Positions 29,196 through 40,696 of a stretch of 64,000 nt of DNA are shown piece by piece. Location of the stretch: the NCBI RefSeq assembly GCF_010111755.1, contig NC_088957.1, positions 946,293 through 1,010,292 on the forward strand. Reading direction: 5' to 3'. Within the stretch, counting starts at the first letter, position 1, and the number at the start of each line of letters is the position of its first letter. Origin of the DNA: Nakaseomyces glabratus (lineage: Eukaryota; Ascomycota; Saccharomycetes; Saccharomycetales; Saccharomycetaceae). Both the position numbers and the translations under genes were made by a program. The notes beneath the pieces are model-generated. The model was not told the origin of the DNA. It saw only the letters and a list, made by a program, of their open reading frames with translations, and did no database searches.

Positions 29196-29675
29196 TTAGT
29201 CATTTAGTGAGTCAATAAATTGATTCGATTTGAAGTTACGTGAACCATCAAGCTGTTGATTCGCGGAAAAAGTAGCTAATATTCTTTTAAATTCTTCTTC
29301 GGGATTTTTAAATCCAGCTTCCTCTAATAGCTTTATCAATTTATCAGTCGGTAGATCTAGATCTTTGTTTTGTGAAATGATTCCGAAACACTCTTTCAAC
29401 TCATCTTCTTGTGGGAATTCACATATGCTTTCGCTCATAAGGGCAAGAAATTCGGGAAAGGAAATATATGCGTCATTTTCATCTCTTAATTCCTTGAACA
29501 TTTTACCAACGTCATCAGTGGTCACCTTCTGACCCAAACTTGCCAACATCTTTACCATATCACTACGGCCAATATTGCCATCCCCATCCTCATCAATCAA
29601 TTGAAAGGCATCCTTCAATTTATTTATTTGTCTTTGCGTAAGCCGATCAAAATGTAATGAGTTGCTATTCTCCAT
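29196..29675 (-). CDS. MLC2: Myosin II regulatory light chain Mlc2
   Basis: This 159-residue calmodulin-superfamily protein is the regulatory light chain of type II myosin Myo1 at the bud neck and cytokinetic ring. The first EF hand is canonical, DEDGDGNIGRSD (about residues 28-39), inside an LTQRQINKLKDAFQLI helix. The other EF-like lobes (FPEFLALMSE, ELKECFGII, LDLPTDKLIKLLEEAGF) lack the full set of calcium ligands, as usual for myosin light chains. Length matches S. cerevisiae Mlc2 (163 aa), and the gene lies between RPO26 and SKI3 as YPR188C. An essential-light-chain identity is less likely given the synteny. Confidence 0.92.
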   Translation of the reverse strand: MENSNSLHFDRLTQRQINKLKDAFQLIDEDGDGNIGRSDMVKMLASLGQKVTTDDVGKMFKELRDENDAYISFPEFLALMSESICEFPQEDELKECFGIISQNKDLDLPTDKLIKLLEEAGFKNPEEEFKRILATFSANQQLDGSRNFKSNQFIDSLND

Positions 29676-30123
29676 TATAGATAATAAAAAGAAATCAAAG
29701 TTACAACTGAGGGGATAGTTTTATTAGTTGCAACGATATTGTATATCCAACGTTGAGAAACTACTTTAGTAAATTGATGTAAAACAGCTGTATCTATATA
29801 TCTGAGGTAACGTTTTTGGGCATCGCTACTTTCAGCTGGTCACTTTTTACCGTTAATGCATGAAATTTCACATCGAATAAGAATATGAACATTACAAACA
29901 ATAGCTAAAGACATAAGACACTCTAACTTTTTACTTTTTATGTAATAAAATAAGTATTGAAGGCTATAGGATCTAGTTTTATTTATCTTATAGTTAATTA
30001 TAGAACTCTTTTTAATTGAGGTTTGAAGACTGCTTCAAGTTTAGAAAGGTCATATCAAAAGCAAGATCCTTACAAAAAGACAATAGCAAAGCACAATTCT
30101 ATTAGATTTATGCTCAAGCAATA
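29676..30123. other. Divergent promoter region MLC2-SKI3
   Basis: This 448-bp AT-rich spacer shows A- and T-tracts only; no specific binding site is recognised. Confidence 0.5.
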
Positions 30124-33100
30124 ATGAGTAATGTAAAACAGTTGTTGAAAGAGGCCAAAGTGGAATTGGGCCGAGGTGATTTTGAAGAAGCCCGGAATTT
30201 GTCATTGAAGGTTTTAAAGTTAGACCCTGATAATTACTTTGCGCATGTCTTTTTAGGTAAATGTTTTTCCATGATTCCCAATTCTTTGTATGATTCGGTG
30301 GAGCATTATAAGAAAGCAATTGATATCAACAGCCAGAGTTTATTAGCTTGGAAAGGTTTATTTCTATTATTTAAAGATGTGACCGGTATTTTCCCCAATG
30401 TGGTATCCTATGATGAATATTTTACACTTTGTGCTAAATATGCCGATGTTCTTGCTGAACAAGGGGAATCACAAATTGAATTAATCGATGATATAAAGAA
30501 AATGAGAAGAGATTATCAGGAATCTGAGGAACAATATCTGAGACACCTAGTACCAGGAAAGGATCTTTCTGAAAAACTGGGGCGCTATCTTTTAAGTTCT
30601 TCCTACGCCCTTGATAAATTGATAAAGTTATTGAATAAGAAGGAGCAGGACCGGATTGCTCAGATCGTAAGTAAGGAAAGACTCAAATTTAGCACGTCAG
30701 ATCCTTCATTTCAAATAAAAATTAATAGTCTGGCTTGGGAGGTGTATGCCGATTCCGAAGTTGATCAGATGTATAATCAACTGGTTAATATTGTAGATGA
30801 TGATGAAAAACGAGCAAAATTAGAAGAAGAATGGTTAAAATACAGATTACGAGTACTACGTTCAATGCCAGCATCTATGAAACCTTTATATTTTGAGAAA
30901 GTCAAAACTACTATTGAAGATATGGTTCTAGTGAATCACGATTCTTTAGATGCTTGGAAGCTTTATTTTGAATGGCAAGATTATAGTGAATTGGATAAAA
31001 TAGAACTAAAGTATATTCTTCAATTCTTCAAGAAATTCCCAAATGAGCCATTAGCTGTGATATTGTACTCATGGGCCTCTTCTAAGTATTCTCAGTATGA
31101 TAAAGTGCAAATTCAAAAAGTGATGACTGATGAAACACAGGCTGATGCTAAAAGTGAAATTGGTTCAGCTACTGAGTCATCGTCTGCTGAGGAATCTGAT
31201 GAAGAAGGATTGAAACAGGAAGATGTGAAGGCTCTAATGGATACACCAGAGGAGTATGTAGGACTAGTGGAAGAGGATATACTGTTGGCAATGACTGAAA
31301 ATATTAAGAAAGCTAAAACTAGTATTCTGGCGCATAGAATTATAGTGTATTACCATTTATTATCAAGGGAATATGAAACTGCCCTTCCAACTGTTAAAGC
31401 TGGAATTTCATTGATAGCGTATAATGTTAAGGATCTTGGGTATCCCTTCTTTAATTCAAAGAGAGAATTCACGATTGCGCTTGGTACTGTCTACACATAT
31501 GTGGATACGCCCAAAAATCATGAAGCTGCTTTGTCGTTATTTGATAAGGTTCTGTTGGAGCAACCATCTAATACCGAAGCCAAACTAGGAAAAGGATTTA
31601 TCTACATGGAAAGAGAAAACTGGACCGAGGCCTATGAATTGCTTCTTGCTGTCTCATCAAAATATGCAGATCGATGGGACGTTCTTTCAGAGATTGGCTG
31701 GTGTAGGGTAATGCTTGGGCAATGTGAGCAAGCAATCCTAGACTTTAAAGAGGTTTTGAAAAATATTCATGGTATGGATTTGAGAACACAAGAATTTAGG
31801 GCATTGAATTACTGGAGGTTGGCCGAGACTTACCTAAATATTCAAGAAAGTGAGCATGTTAGTGAGGGCTTTGAGAATGTCAAGCTCGCCTATAAAATTC
31901 TCATCCAATCCATTAAGGCTTTAGATGGTTATGCTCCAAGCTACTGTTCATTAGGTAAGATATATTCAAATTATTATGGTGATTTTAGCAGAGCCTTTAG
32001 GTGCCATTATCGGGCTTTTGAACTAGATGCCGGTGATATTATATCTGCAGAGTATTTGGCAAGAACCTATGCTGATGCCACCAACTGGACGCTTGCTCTA
32101 GAGGTTTCAGAGCGTCTTGTAAAATCGGAAAAGTCTAAAAAGGCTCTGAGAAAGGTATCCTGGCCATATCGTATACTGGGTGTCGCCTATTTGGAGAAAC
32201 AACAAGACGCGGAATCAATACAGTGGTTTCAACTTGCCTTAAGAATCGATCCAACAGACGTTGAATCATGGATTGGACTTGGACAGTCTTACTTAAATTG
32301 TGGTAGAGTCGAGGCCTCTTTAAAGGTTTTTGAAAGGGCTTTAGATCTTGATGAACATCACAGTTATGCTTTATATTATAAAGCAGTGTGCCATTCACAA
32401 TTAGGCGAATATGAAGAAAGCCTGAAACTAATGTATAACTTAGTTGGAGAAAATCCAAAGACCATTCCATTCAAGGTAAGCTGCGCTACACTAATTTCAG
32501 AATACTCCAAAGACTTGTATAGCCAGGGATATTTGTTAAAAAGTATATCTGAAAGTCAGAAAGCTATTCTTTTAATTGATGATATCAACAATAATGGAGG
32601 TCTACAAAGTCAAGAAGTTTGGATTGCTCTGTTTACTTGTATTAATAATTATCTTCTGGTTCAGTCCGAGATTGATGAGATGCCAATTGAATTACTATTG
32701 AACATTTTTCAAAATGTTAACATCAAAAAGGTAGCATCTGTAGATGCGATTGACAGATTATCTTTGAATGATATTATCGACAATACATCGTCCAGCAGCA
32801 TTGAGATAGCAAGTAAATTGTTGATACTATGTGCTAAATACGCATTATATTTAACTGGTGAGGATATTTCACAAGCAACTGTGGGCAGCTCACTTTGGGG
32901 AAATTTAGGGTTAGCTGAACTAAATGCGTATTCTCTTTTTGATGAAACTGAGTATAGAGAGAGTGCAATCATGTGCTTTAAAAAATCAATCCAATTTCAA
33001 TCAAACTATGTTGAATCTTGGTTTGGATTGGCGGTTTCAACAATGGATTTTAATTATCGAGTTTCACAACACTGTTTTATAAAGGCAATGTCACTTTCTC

Positions 33101-34359
33101 CAAGAGATCCTACCATTATATTTGCCTATGCTATGCTTTCCTTGAGATGTAACGATATTGATTTAGCAACACAATTGATTAATAAAGCTCAAACAATATC
33201 ACCAGCAGAATCATCACCTTGGTTAGGTCTGGCTCTTTTAAACGAAAAAAAGAATGGGTCTAGTAATAGCGTATCCCTCTTCTCCCATGCATTTGTTCTC
33301 TCAAATGGTAGATCTCCCTCAATACAGTTGCTATTTGCAAAAAGTGTACTAAACTCGCAAATCGGATCCGGTATCATGGATGGCGATTTAAGCTCTATTG
33401 AGCAACTTACATCGGTTGCAAGTGCCTTGGAACAATATTTCAAAAAAGTGCCAAACAATCCGTTTGCTCTTCAGTGTGCTTTGTTATGTTTTGAAAGGTT
33501 ACATGATTTCAATGGGACTGATGAAATTTGTAAAAAGCTTCTTAACATATTGGAAGAGAGGTACGAAAAGACTGAAGATGAGAATGAACTACTACATTTT
33601 GCGTTGTTCAAGTCCCATGTTGCCAGAATTGAACTTGAAAGTGGTAAGTATCAATCCTGTCTGGAAAATGCTGATATCTCACAAGATCTATTAAATGAGT
33701 ATAGTTATGCTTATCTGACTAAAGCAAAGCTTTCAAATTATCTATGTTTGGGTTTAGGCAATTTCTTCCTAAACAATCTAGATAAAACATTTGAATACTT
33801 TCAAACATTATTAGGAGAATCAAAAGAAAGTGGTACGATAATATGCTTAGTGTCTAAGATTCTTTATGAAATTGGTATGGAAGATAGTAAAGAGATTGCT
33901 CTCCAGGAGTTGAACGAATACCTAGATGAAAATGCAGGTGAATTGAAAATATTACTCATATTAACAGCAATGGCCCTAATAGATGACCAAGAATGTGAAT
34001 TAAAGTCTTTGCTGAAATCATTATCAGGCCTCCCAAATTCTAAGTGGCTTTTGGATAAAGAGAGATCTATTCCCTGGCTGGTCAATGTAATTGAAAAAAG
34101 AATAGCACAAGCTGAAAAATCTACTATGGATAAAAGGTCTGTATTTTATTTCCCTAACGACAATAGGGTATGGGGTTCTTTATCAAAAAGAATACAACAC
34201 AGAATTGTATGTGCTGGGCAAAACAAAGTTAGTACCAAGCAATTCAGCAACCTAACTGCTGAGATTAGGAGTGTTTCATACTTACAAAGAAGTATTTTTT
34301 TGTCACCATCGAATTGCAAGGCCATAAAGACTCTAGAGTCATGCTTTGTTAATATGTAG
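30124..34359 (+). CDS. SKI3: Ski complex TPR scaffold subunit Ski3
   Basis: This 1411-residue protein is the tetratricopeptide scaffold of the Ski2-Ski3-Ski8 complex, which feeds mRNAs to the cytoplasmic exosome for 3'-5' decay, including nonstop decay and restriction of the L-A killer-associated RNA. TPR units are visible along the whole chain: LLKEAKVELGRGDFEEARNL at residues 5-24, NYFAHVFLGKCFSM, SIQWFQLALRIDPTDVESWI near 690-720, and LKVFERALDLDEHHSYALYY. The N-terminal arm includes an acidic Ser/Glu linker (about 340-370). Length is near S. cerevisiae (1432 aa) and the gene is YPR189W in the block. It converges on RPC82 with about 100 bp between stops. Confidence 0.95.
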   Translation: MSNVKQLLKEAKVELGRGDFEEARNLSLKVLKLDPDNYFAHVFLGKCFSMIPNSLYDSVEHYKKAIDINSQSLLAWKGLFLLFKDVTGIFPNVVSYDEYFTLCAKYADVLAEQGESQIELIDDIKKMRRDYQESEEQYLRHLVPGKDLSEKLGRYLLSSSYALDKLIKLLNKKEQDRIAQIVSKERLKFSTSDPSFQIKINSLAWEVYADSEVDQMYNQLVNIVDDDEKRAKLEEEWLKYRLRVLRSMPASMKPLYFEKVKTTIEDMVLVNHDSLDAWKLYFEWQDYSELDKIELKYILQFFKKFPNEPLAVILYSWASSKYSQYDKVQIQKVMTDETQADAKSEIGSATESSSAEESDEEGLKQEDVKALMDTPEEYVGLVEEDILLAMTENIKKAKTSILAHRIIVYYHLLSREYETALPTVKAGISLIAYNVKDLGYPFFNSKREFTIALGTVYTYVDTPKNHEAALSLFDKVLLEQPSNTEAKLGKGFIYMERENWTEAYELLLAVSSKYADRWDVLSEIGWCRVMLGQCEQAILDFKEVLKNIHGMDLRTQEFRALNYWRLAETYLNIQESEHVSEGFENVKLAYKILIQSIKALDGYAPSYCSLGKIYSNYYGDFSRAFRCHYRAFELDAGDIISAEYLARTYADATNWTLALEVSERLVKSEKSKKALRKVSWPYRILGVAYLEKQQDAESIQWFQLALRIDPTDVESWIGLGQSYLNCGRVEASLKVFERALDLDEHHSYALYYKAVCHSQLGEYEESLKLMYNLVGENPKTIPFKVSCATLISEYSKDLYSQGYLLKSISESQKAILLIDDINNNGGLQSQEVWIALFTCINNYLLVQSEIDEMPIELLLNIFQNVNIKKVASVDAIDRLSLNDIIDNTSSSSIEIASKLLILCAKYALYLTGEDISQATVGSSLWGNLGLAELNAYSLFDETEYRESAIMCFKKSIQFQSNYVESWFGLAVSTMDFNYRVSQHCFIKAMSLSPRDPTIIFAYAMLSLRCNDIDLATQLINKAQTISPAESSPWLGLALLNEKKNGSSNSVSLFSHAFVLSNGRSPSIQLLFAKSVLNSQIGSGIMDGDLSSIEQLTSVASALEQYFKKVPNNPFALQCALLCFERLHDFNGTDEICKKLLNILEERYEKTEDENELLHFALFKSHVARIELESGKYQSCLENADISQDLLNEYSYAYLTKAKLSNYLCLGLGNFFLNNLDKTFEYFQTLLGESKESGTIICLVSKILYEIGMEDSKEIALQELNEYLDENAGELKILLILTAMALIDDQECELKSLLKSLSGLPNSKWLLDKERSIPWLVNVIEKRIAQAEKSTMDKRSVFYFPNDNRVWGSLSKRIQHRIVCAGQNKVSTKQFSNLTAEIRSVSYLQRSIFLSPSNCKAIKTLESCFVNM

Positions 34360-34461
34360 CGTGGTATGTCGAGTATACACAATATTTATAATTAACTTTC
34401 TATAATGGACTTTTTTTATGATGTTATTCATCTTATTATGCTTATGATATGCAATAAATGA

Positions 34462-36462
34462 CTAAAAAAATTCAAAAACTTCCCACAGTGACATTAGCCT
34501 GAAACTTCTAGTGAAAATGTTGAGTTCCCGTTCATTGACCATTTTTAGCTGATTCAGTTCACTGGGTAAAAGAAGTTCTCTTTCCTTTCCTTTAACATCA
34601 TCCCTATTTGCTTTCATCAGCAAAGTTTTATTCTCATCCTCAATTTTCTCTTTTTTGTAGAGTAGATTTGCTAGATTCCATGCTAAGTTTTGTTTCATAA
34701 AATTATATGAGTGGGACTCATTGCAACGAAATAGAAAGACTGCTCTCGATGCAGATCTATCCACAGTTCTAGGTACTTCCTGAATTTCAACAGCATTATA
34801 TTTGATTAGAGATCCGATTGTGGTACGAATGTCCTTTTCTTTCATTAATGCAGTACCGTTAATTACCTTTTCTGAAACTAGTTTGTTTTCTTTAATGCAT
34901 CTTCTAATTCTTAATGATGGAGGGCCAAGAGTTGACACGATTATATGATCGTAGATAGATGATTTCAACTCCGGTATTAAGTTTGAGTAGGGAATATAGT
35001 ATACATTAGGTTGAGTCTCTTTCAAAAACGGAACAGGAGATGATGCTAATATTTTTAAGTGGCTATTAATTATTGAAACAGAATCAGCATCCATTTCATC
35101 TCCCTCATTAATCCCATCCTCTACTTCAGCATCGTCTATTTCTTTTTCATTGCTATGATTATTATCAGTTGGTAATGATGGAATCACAAAACCATCCTCT
35201 GTTTTTAATCTTTTAGTGTTGGCAGATTTCTCTTGGTTTTGACTTCTTTTACCAGATTTTTTCTCATACACTAAACTGTTTTCTATCTTATAATTTTTAG
35301 GTACTATTTTCAAGATATCATTCGCTGTAAATGTAACTCCAGGTGATTTTTCTTCTAGAAGTTCCATCTCATCACTCATTGCCGTTAACTCATCTAAGTC
35401 TTGTAATAAACCAGTTTCTGAAAGTATATCGTTAAAATAAGGAGCTTTATTTTCCGTTAGTTTTAATGCTAGTTTGTACAATTGAGCAGAAACTGGTCCT
35501 ACTCTTGATCTAGCGTAATTTGTTAGCTGTAAGGATCTCCTTGATTTCAGAAATCTTTTGATATTGATAGTTAATGTCGCAGTTGGAATTACAGTTCTCA
35601 GAGAGGTCGAAGGATCTAGTTTAATCAATTTCGATAAATCGGTTGAAGCCTCCATTAAATTGTGGAACTCGGTTTTTGCCTTGTTTTTCGCTTCTGTTCG
35701 TTTTTTTAGGTCAGATTGAGTACTGTTTCTGGGCAACTGGTTATATTCCTTTTCATACAATAGGTTCCATAGGTCTTTTATTGGCGTATAGTCAAATTTT
35801 GTTAGTCGCACCAAAAAACCCATTTCACATAATTCCACAAATAAACCAGACATCTCATGTTTGGGGATATTGTAGGTGACATTTTCCAAATAGTCATTTA
35901 GCGAAAGGGATCCCAAGGACAATATGTTCTGTATGATCTCTGCCACAATTGGCCTCTTTTGTTCTGAAAATCGAGAGGAGATGTCATTGATGATCAATCC
36001 TGAATACAGCAACAGGTATACACCGTCTTTATTGTAATAATAATAAGTATTGTATTTCGCAGAACCTCGTTTAGGTTCTTCCAAGTATCTAACACATCTA
36101 AGTTGAGTAAGGGACACTAGGGTTCTTCTTATTGAGTCAATGGACATGGTAAAATTCAATTTTTCATATATCTCTCTGACTGTTAATCGACCTAAAGAGA
36201 TTAACAAAGAGATCACAGTGGAAGCTCTCTCACCCAGATATGACTTAATCACTTCTGTGTACAAAAATTTCTCAGCGTGTAAAGTTCTTTGTTCCAACGA
36301 GCTTACACTCATTAGTTCCTCAGTAGAAGCTGCTGTCTGTTGGTGTATCTCATTAGAAACGCTTACATCAACGTTTCCATTCTCACTTTTAATGGCAGCT
36401 GGGTTTTGCTGTGGTGCTGGGGCACCTTTAACTGATGCTTTTATATCAGAAAGAATATCCAT
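34462..36462 (-). CDS. RPC82: RNA polymerase III subunit C82
   Basis: This 666-residue protein is a Pol III-specific subunit of the C82-C34-C31 subcomplex needed for initiation and TFIIIB contact. The longer frame begins with TTG at 36468, so I take the first ATG at 36462 ([13 protein letters not shown]). It contains repeated winged-helix domains: [20 protein letters not shown] (about 82-101), the [19 protein letters not shown] wing, and further copies toward [20 protein letters not shown]. An acidic insertion ([19 protein letters not shown], near 450) is typical. The C-terminus is [12 protein letters not shown]. cerevisiae C82 is 654 aa and the position equals YPR190C. A PAC motif lies about 400 nt upstream. 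Confidence 0.95.
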
Positions 36463-36863
36463 TCTCAATAGCAGTTTAACTGAGATGTAAATTGAATGTG
36501 AGTGCAGGAACCAGCGACTGATATATGTAAGGTCAATGCACTATAAGATCCTATGCAATGTTATCGCAATAATTTTTTTTTCTTTATATCTGATATTCAC
36601 TAATCCAGTCTAATAATCAGGTGGTTTATTTTTTAGAGGTACATATAGTAGAAAACTTCCTTTTTGTATTTTTTTTGATCCCAATGGTCCTTGTTGATAT
36701 AAATACTGAAAAATAAAAAAAAACGAACCAAATCTAATAAAAAGAGAGTTTCTAGTTATAAGCAAGTAATGTACACAGTCTTTGAAAATAGAATGGTATC
36801 TTCTAAGATAGAGATCAGAAGTGTCGTAATTGAAAAGAGTTGCTATCTCATCAAGATCATCGG

Positions 36864-36874
36864 CATCTCATCGC
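36864..36874 (-). promoter_or_regulatory. PAC motif far upstream of RPC82
   Basis: CATCTCATCGC on the plus strand is the complement of GCGATGAGATG, a full PAC match oriented toward RPC82. It is about 400 nt from the ATG, beyond the usual 100-250 nt window. Confidence 0.5.
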
Positions 36875-37409
36875 ACAAGCTTCAAAGCGGTCTGAAAAAA
36901 AAAAAAAAACTAAAAAAAAAAAAAGATGAAAAATGGTCAACTTTCGTTTTTTTTTTCGTAATTTCCGGATCAAAATTTAGTAAAAATTAACGAGTAGTCA
37001 TCTGACAGATTTGTTGTATCCCACCAATTTTCACATGACATTCTTTCTTCAGAAATACGTAAGTAATGACTATCTCATTTGGGTCGTTGATTATGACGTG
37101 TAAGGTCGTATTCCTTGCTGTTTGTAGTATTTTTCAATATTTTTAATTGTTACCCGGCTGCAGATGGAGAATTGGTGTATGTACAGCTATTTCTTTCTTT
37201 TCTACGTATATATAATCAACCAATAGGAATGGAGAGTTAAATTTGTCCGTAGGTTTCTGGGAGTACGAGTCTAAGAAAAAAACATGAAAGGGATTTTACT
37301 ATGCTGAAAGAAAGAACTACATTGTACATATCCATATGCGGGAAGCTGTTGAGTGTGTCTATGTCTTGTCTGTCCCTCTATTCATCTGAGTAACTTCCTC
37401 TGCTAGTCT

Positions 37410-37553
37410 TTAGTGAGTTATTCTTCCAACACCACCAACATAAAGAAGAGAAGCAAGAATTACACCAATTAGAGGGCAAAAGACCAGTAAAGGCCAATAT
37501 AGCTGAGTAAAGTCTGCTAACTGCTCAGTAGTGTTTTCATTCAATCCAATCAT
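37410..37553 (-). CDS. Candidate 47-residue single-pass membrane protein
   Basis: A 47-codon frame runs from ATG at 37553 to TAA at 37412-37410. The N-terminal third is polar and acidic (MIGLNENTTEQLADF). The middle is one hydrophobic segment (about residues 17-42, including WPLLVFCPLIGVILASLLY), and the end is short and basic (GRITH), so a tail- or signal-anchored membrane protein is predicted. An in-frame stop lies four codons before the ATG, so the start is defined. The codons look ordinary for yeast. I recognise no S. cerevisiae counterpart at YPR190C-YPR191W. It is short enough to be chance; conservation in sister species would be the test. Confidence 0.35.
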   Translation of the reverse strand: MIGLNENTTEQLADFTQLYWPLLVFCPLIGVILASLLYVGGVGRITH

Positions 37554-38215
37554 CTTCAAACATAGTTAATTGCAAGGCTTTCATCCTCTTAAACGTTTCT
37601 TTAAGCTGTGTAGTAAGAGTTCCTCTAGCTCTTTTCATTTTCCCATTTCTATTCAGTTCACTTCTTTGCTTCCAATAAACTGGTAATGTCTGTCATCCTT
37701 TTTTCTCCTGCAAAATGCGAAATCACCGAGCACACTGTTCGAGGAGAGCTTCTGTACTACTCTGTATTGATTCTCTGATGTTTAGCCAAGTAGTAGAAGG
37801 GGTGATTGATTGGTTCATTCACAGTTTCTTGACGATTGCAGTAGTCTCTTCTTTTCAGCAAGGTCGAAAAGGCTCTTTCTAAATATTGGAATTTTGCAGT
37901 TATATATATATTTTTTTTTATTTTATAAAATAAGAATACTTTATTCAGTAGAAGAGGCAACAAAACATAACCTACAGTTTTGAAATTTTGGGTATTGTGC
38001 TATTGAACTACTACAAACAGTTTTAACTTCTTGTTTTTGATTTGATATTTTTTTTTGAAGCTTTTAATCAGTTAATTCAGCTACATTACCTAGAGGAACA
38101 ACTGGAAACATTCAACTGGTTAATTATCATAACTTTGAAACAAACAAAAGCCTAATTTAGCTATAAGCAAACCCTCTTTTTATCAAAAAAATTGCAATAC
38201 AATATAAATAGCGCA

Positions 38216-39310
38216 ATGTTGTCTAGAGGCCAATTGTTGAGATCATCTGCCAGACATTACAGTATTGTTACTAAGGACCTTCCAGGAAATCTATCTGTAC
38301 TAAGAGTTAAGGTACATGCTGGTTCTCGTTATGCGAACAAAGATGGTATCGCTCATCTGTTGTCTAGATTTAACTTCCAAAATACCAATACTAAGAGTGC
38401 TTTGAGATTGGTGAGGGAATCTGAGTTGTTGGGTGGCTGCACTAAGTCTACTGTTGACAGGGAATATATTACTCTGGAGGCCCGCTTCTTGAAAGAAAAC
38501 CTGCCATACTATGTTAATGCGCTATCTAATGTTCTCTACAAGACCTCCTTCAGACCCCATGAATTACCAGAATCTGTTATTCCAGCTGCCAAGTACGACC
38601 TTGCTGTTGCTGATTCTAACCCAATCTTCCAAGCCGAAGACTTACTATACAACATCTCATTCAGAAATGGATTAGGAAACCCTGTCTTGTATGACTCTGT
38701 CGAAAAAGTTAGCATTGATGACTTGAAAGAATTCTCTTCCAAGGTCTACACAAAGGAAAATATCGAAATCGAAGGTGTTGGTATTAATGAAGCAGACTTA
38801 AAGAAGTTTGTCACTGAATCTCTATTTAACTCTTTACCACAAGGATCTAACCTGGCTTCATCCGCCAAGAGTGAAATTTTCACCGGTAAGGAAAGCAGAT
38901 TAAGAAGAATCGGGGAGTCTGTTGCTTCAGTAGGTATTCCAGTTGCTTCAAAGGATTTCGGAAAGTTCCAAGCCCTTGAAGCTTATTTGAGCTCTGAATT
39001 GTTCCCTCTAACTGACCTTCTATCGGAAGTTAAATTCACCAAATATCCAGATGTTGGTTTCTTGACCTTCAGTGTGAAGAACGGTGATGCTACTGTTGTA
39101 TCTGAAAACATCAAGAAGGTGGTTGGCGAGTTGAAGAAATCCCAAGATATTTCCAAGGCGACTGAACTCGCTAAATTGAAATTGGGAACTGAGACCTCTT
39201 CTCCTGTAGATATTAAATTTGATGGTGTCAAGGACTTCAAACTAGATGACAAGTTCAACTTTGCAGCTGTTGGTGATGTTTCTAAGTTGCCTTTCCGTGA
39301 TCAATTGTAA
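38216..39310 (+). CDS. QCR2: Ubiquinol-cytochrome c reductase (complex III) core protein 2
   Basis: This 364-residue protein is the core 2 subunit of the mitochondrial bc1 complex on the matrix side. The frame extends back to 38192 but begins there with TTG; the first ATG at 38216 gives [18 protein letters not shown], a good matrix-targeting presequence aligned with the S. cerevisiae start. It is an M16-peptidase-like fold without the catalytic [29 protein letters not shown] (about 30-53) and [20 protein letters not shown]. The C-terminal [13 protein letters not shown] is conserved. Length is near 368 aa. Codon use is biased to preferred codons. Last gene of the YPR-type block (YPR191W), next to QCR7. 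Confidence 0.96.
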
Positions 39311-40696
39311 ATAATTGGGCTTGGGGAGTAATCTCGACTTATTTGGTGACGAAAATTACTTAAAATGGGACTCTCATCAAAAAAAATTTAATCAAAAGAT
39401 GCTCTTTGTGTAAAAAGAAGAATGAAAGGCTGCTAATAACTGTTTCATGGAACAACATAAAACTAGTAGATTAGAAGCTTTGTCATTCAGAAACTGGTAA
39501 GCCTGAACTATTCGTTTTTTTTATTGTTATTTATTTATATTCCATCACTGACAAATACAATTAACCCCACATTGATTTCAATCTTTTTTTTTCAGTTTGA
39601 CTTGAAGAAAACATCGAAGAATAAAATACGTTTTACTGGGAATTGTCAACTATCCTCTGTAATTTGTTGAACGTCCGCACTATCTAAGTAAATGTTCTAA
39701 CGGTGCACAAAGAAGGAAGTGAGTGGCCATGGATAGTTTTCTAAAACACATGGCTCTGAAACATCAGCTCCAAATCTACATGTGTTAATATGGTGAACAT
39801 TTTTCTTGTTGTACCCTTGCAGTGTTGACTTACAAATGCAACGAGTAATTTTCAACAAAAAACCATATACTTTGTATATATATATATATATATATAATAT
39901 GATATTTATTCTTGATCATTATTTGTCTTTAACATCAGTAGCGATACTTCTGGGTTAAAAATAGGAAACATTAAAGCATTAATATCTATTTGCAAAAACT
40001 GTGAAATCTGATCAATTAAATAAGCTTAAAGGAAAACTATAGAGATGTAAAAGCTGGATAGAGTATATTCTACAATACGAAACTAGAATGTACTTCCATC
40101 TGACTTTCAACCAATGATATCTCTTGAATTTAAACACTGCATCTCCCCTACGAACAGAAAATCCCAATGGACAAAGAGTGAAGGAAGCTCCTTGTCATTT
40201 TTTCGTTTCGGAAGTATCGCAAGAACTTCTCTTTTCGTCCCATGTCAGGTCTAGGAAGACTCTTAAAGTGGTGGGAATGTGAAGACTGAGCCAATAGAAC
40301 GAATGATTTGACAATCAAACAGAGAGGTTCTAAGGATTCTCAGTTTTTATTTGTAGGAGTGTTATGCTTCGTACTGAACTTTATAGTCTTCGCTTTGCGC
40401 AACACCTTCTGAGAAATATTGTCCACTCATTGAGCAGAATCTTCATTTAAAAAGGTATCACCGAAATAATATCTTCTGTGTGCAATCAGCTCTCTCGAAT
40501 TTTTTATAATCTTTATTATTGGTCTCTAATATTGAGAGTCGATAATTTAAATATAATACAAGAACTTGTAATTCGAGGTCGAAACTACTTCAGAAGTCTT
40601 CGTTGTCTGTATTTCTGCTACTACACTCCAGAATTGTCAAGGTAATACAATAAGCGAAGAGCAACTAAGAAAAATACAACTTTATATCTGATAGCA
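39311..40696. other. Intergenic region QCR2-QCR7
   Basis: This 1.39-kb AT-rich stretch includes a (TA)n run at 39875-39896 and, near its right end, a CCAAT-box core on the minus strand (TTATTGG at 40516-40522). No gene was seen. Confidence 0.5.
40516..40522 (-). promoter_or_regulatory. Hap2/3/4/5-type CCAAT site upstream of QCR7
   Basis: TTATTGG fits the TNATTGG core bound by the HAP complex that drives respiratory genes. It lies about 175 nt upstream of the QCR7 ATG, a usual distance. Confidence 0.5.

Larger units (their letters stand above)
36463..38215. other. Divergent intergenic region RPC82-QCR2
   Basis: This 1.75-kb spacer holds a distal PAC site, long poly-A tracts (36896-36923), a Reb1-type TTACCCGG near 37149, CCAAT-type sites (ACCAATTA 37464-37471; CCAATAA 37672-37678) and a 47-codon minus-strand frame listed separately. 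A 73-codon plus frame at 36769 is mostly poly-Lys from the A tract and is not accepted. Confidence 0.5.

Noticed and set aside
36463..36468. Longer RPC82 start
   Set aside because: The codon at 36468 on the minus strand is TTG; the first ATG is at 36462.
36769..36990. 73-codon frame with a TATA-like word and A-rich leader upstream
   Set aside because: The C-terminal half is poly-Lys from A tracts and the rest overlaps a PAC promoter motif; no family recognised.
38192..38215. Longer QCR2 start
   Set aside because: The codon at 38192 is TTG; the ATG at 38216 gives a good mitochondrial presequence aligned with the family.
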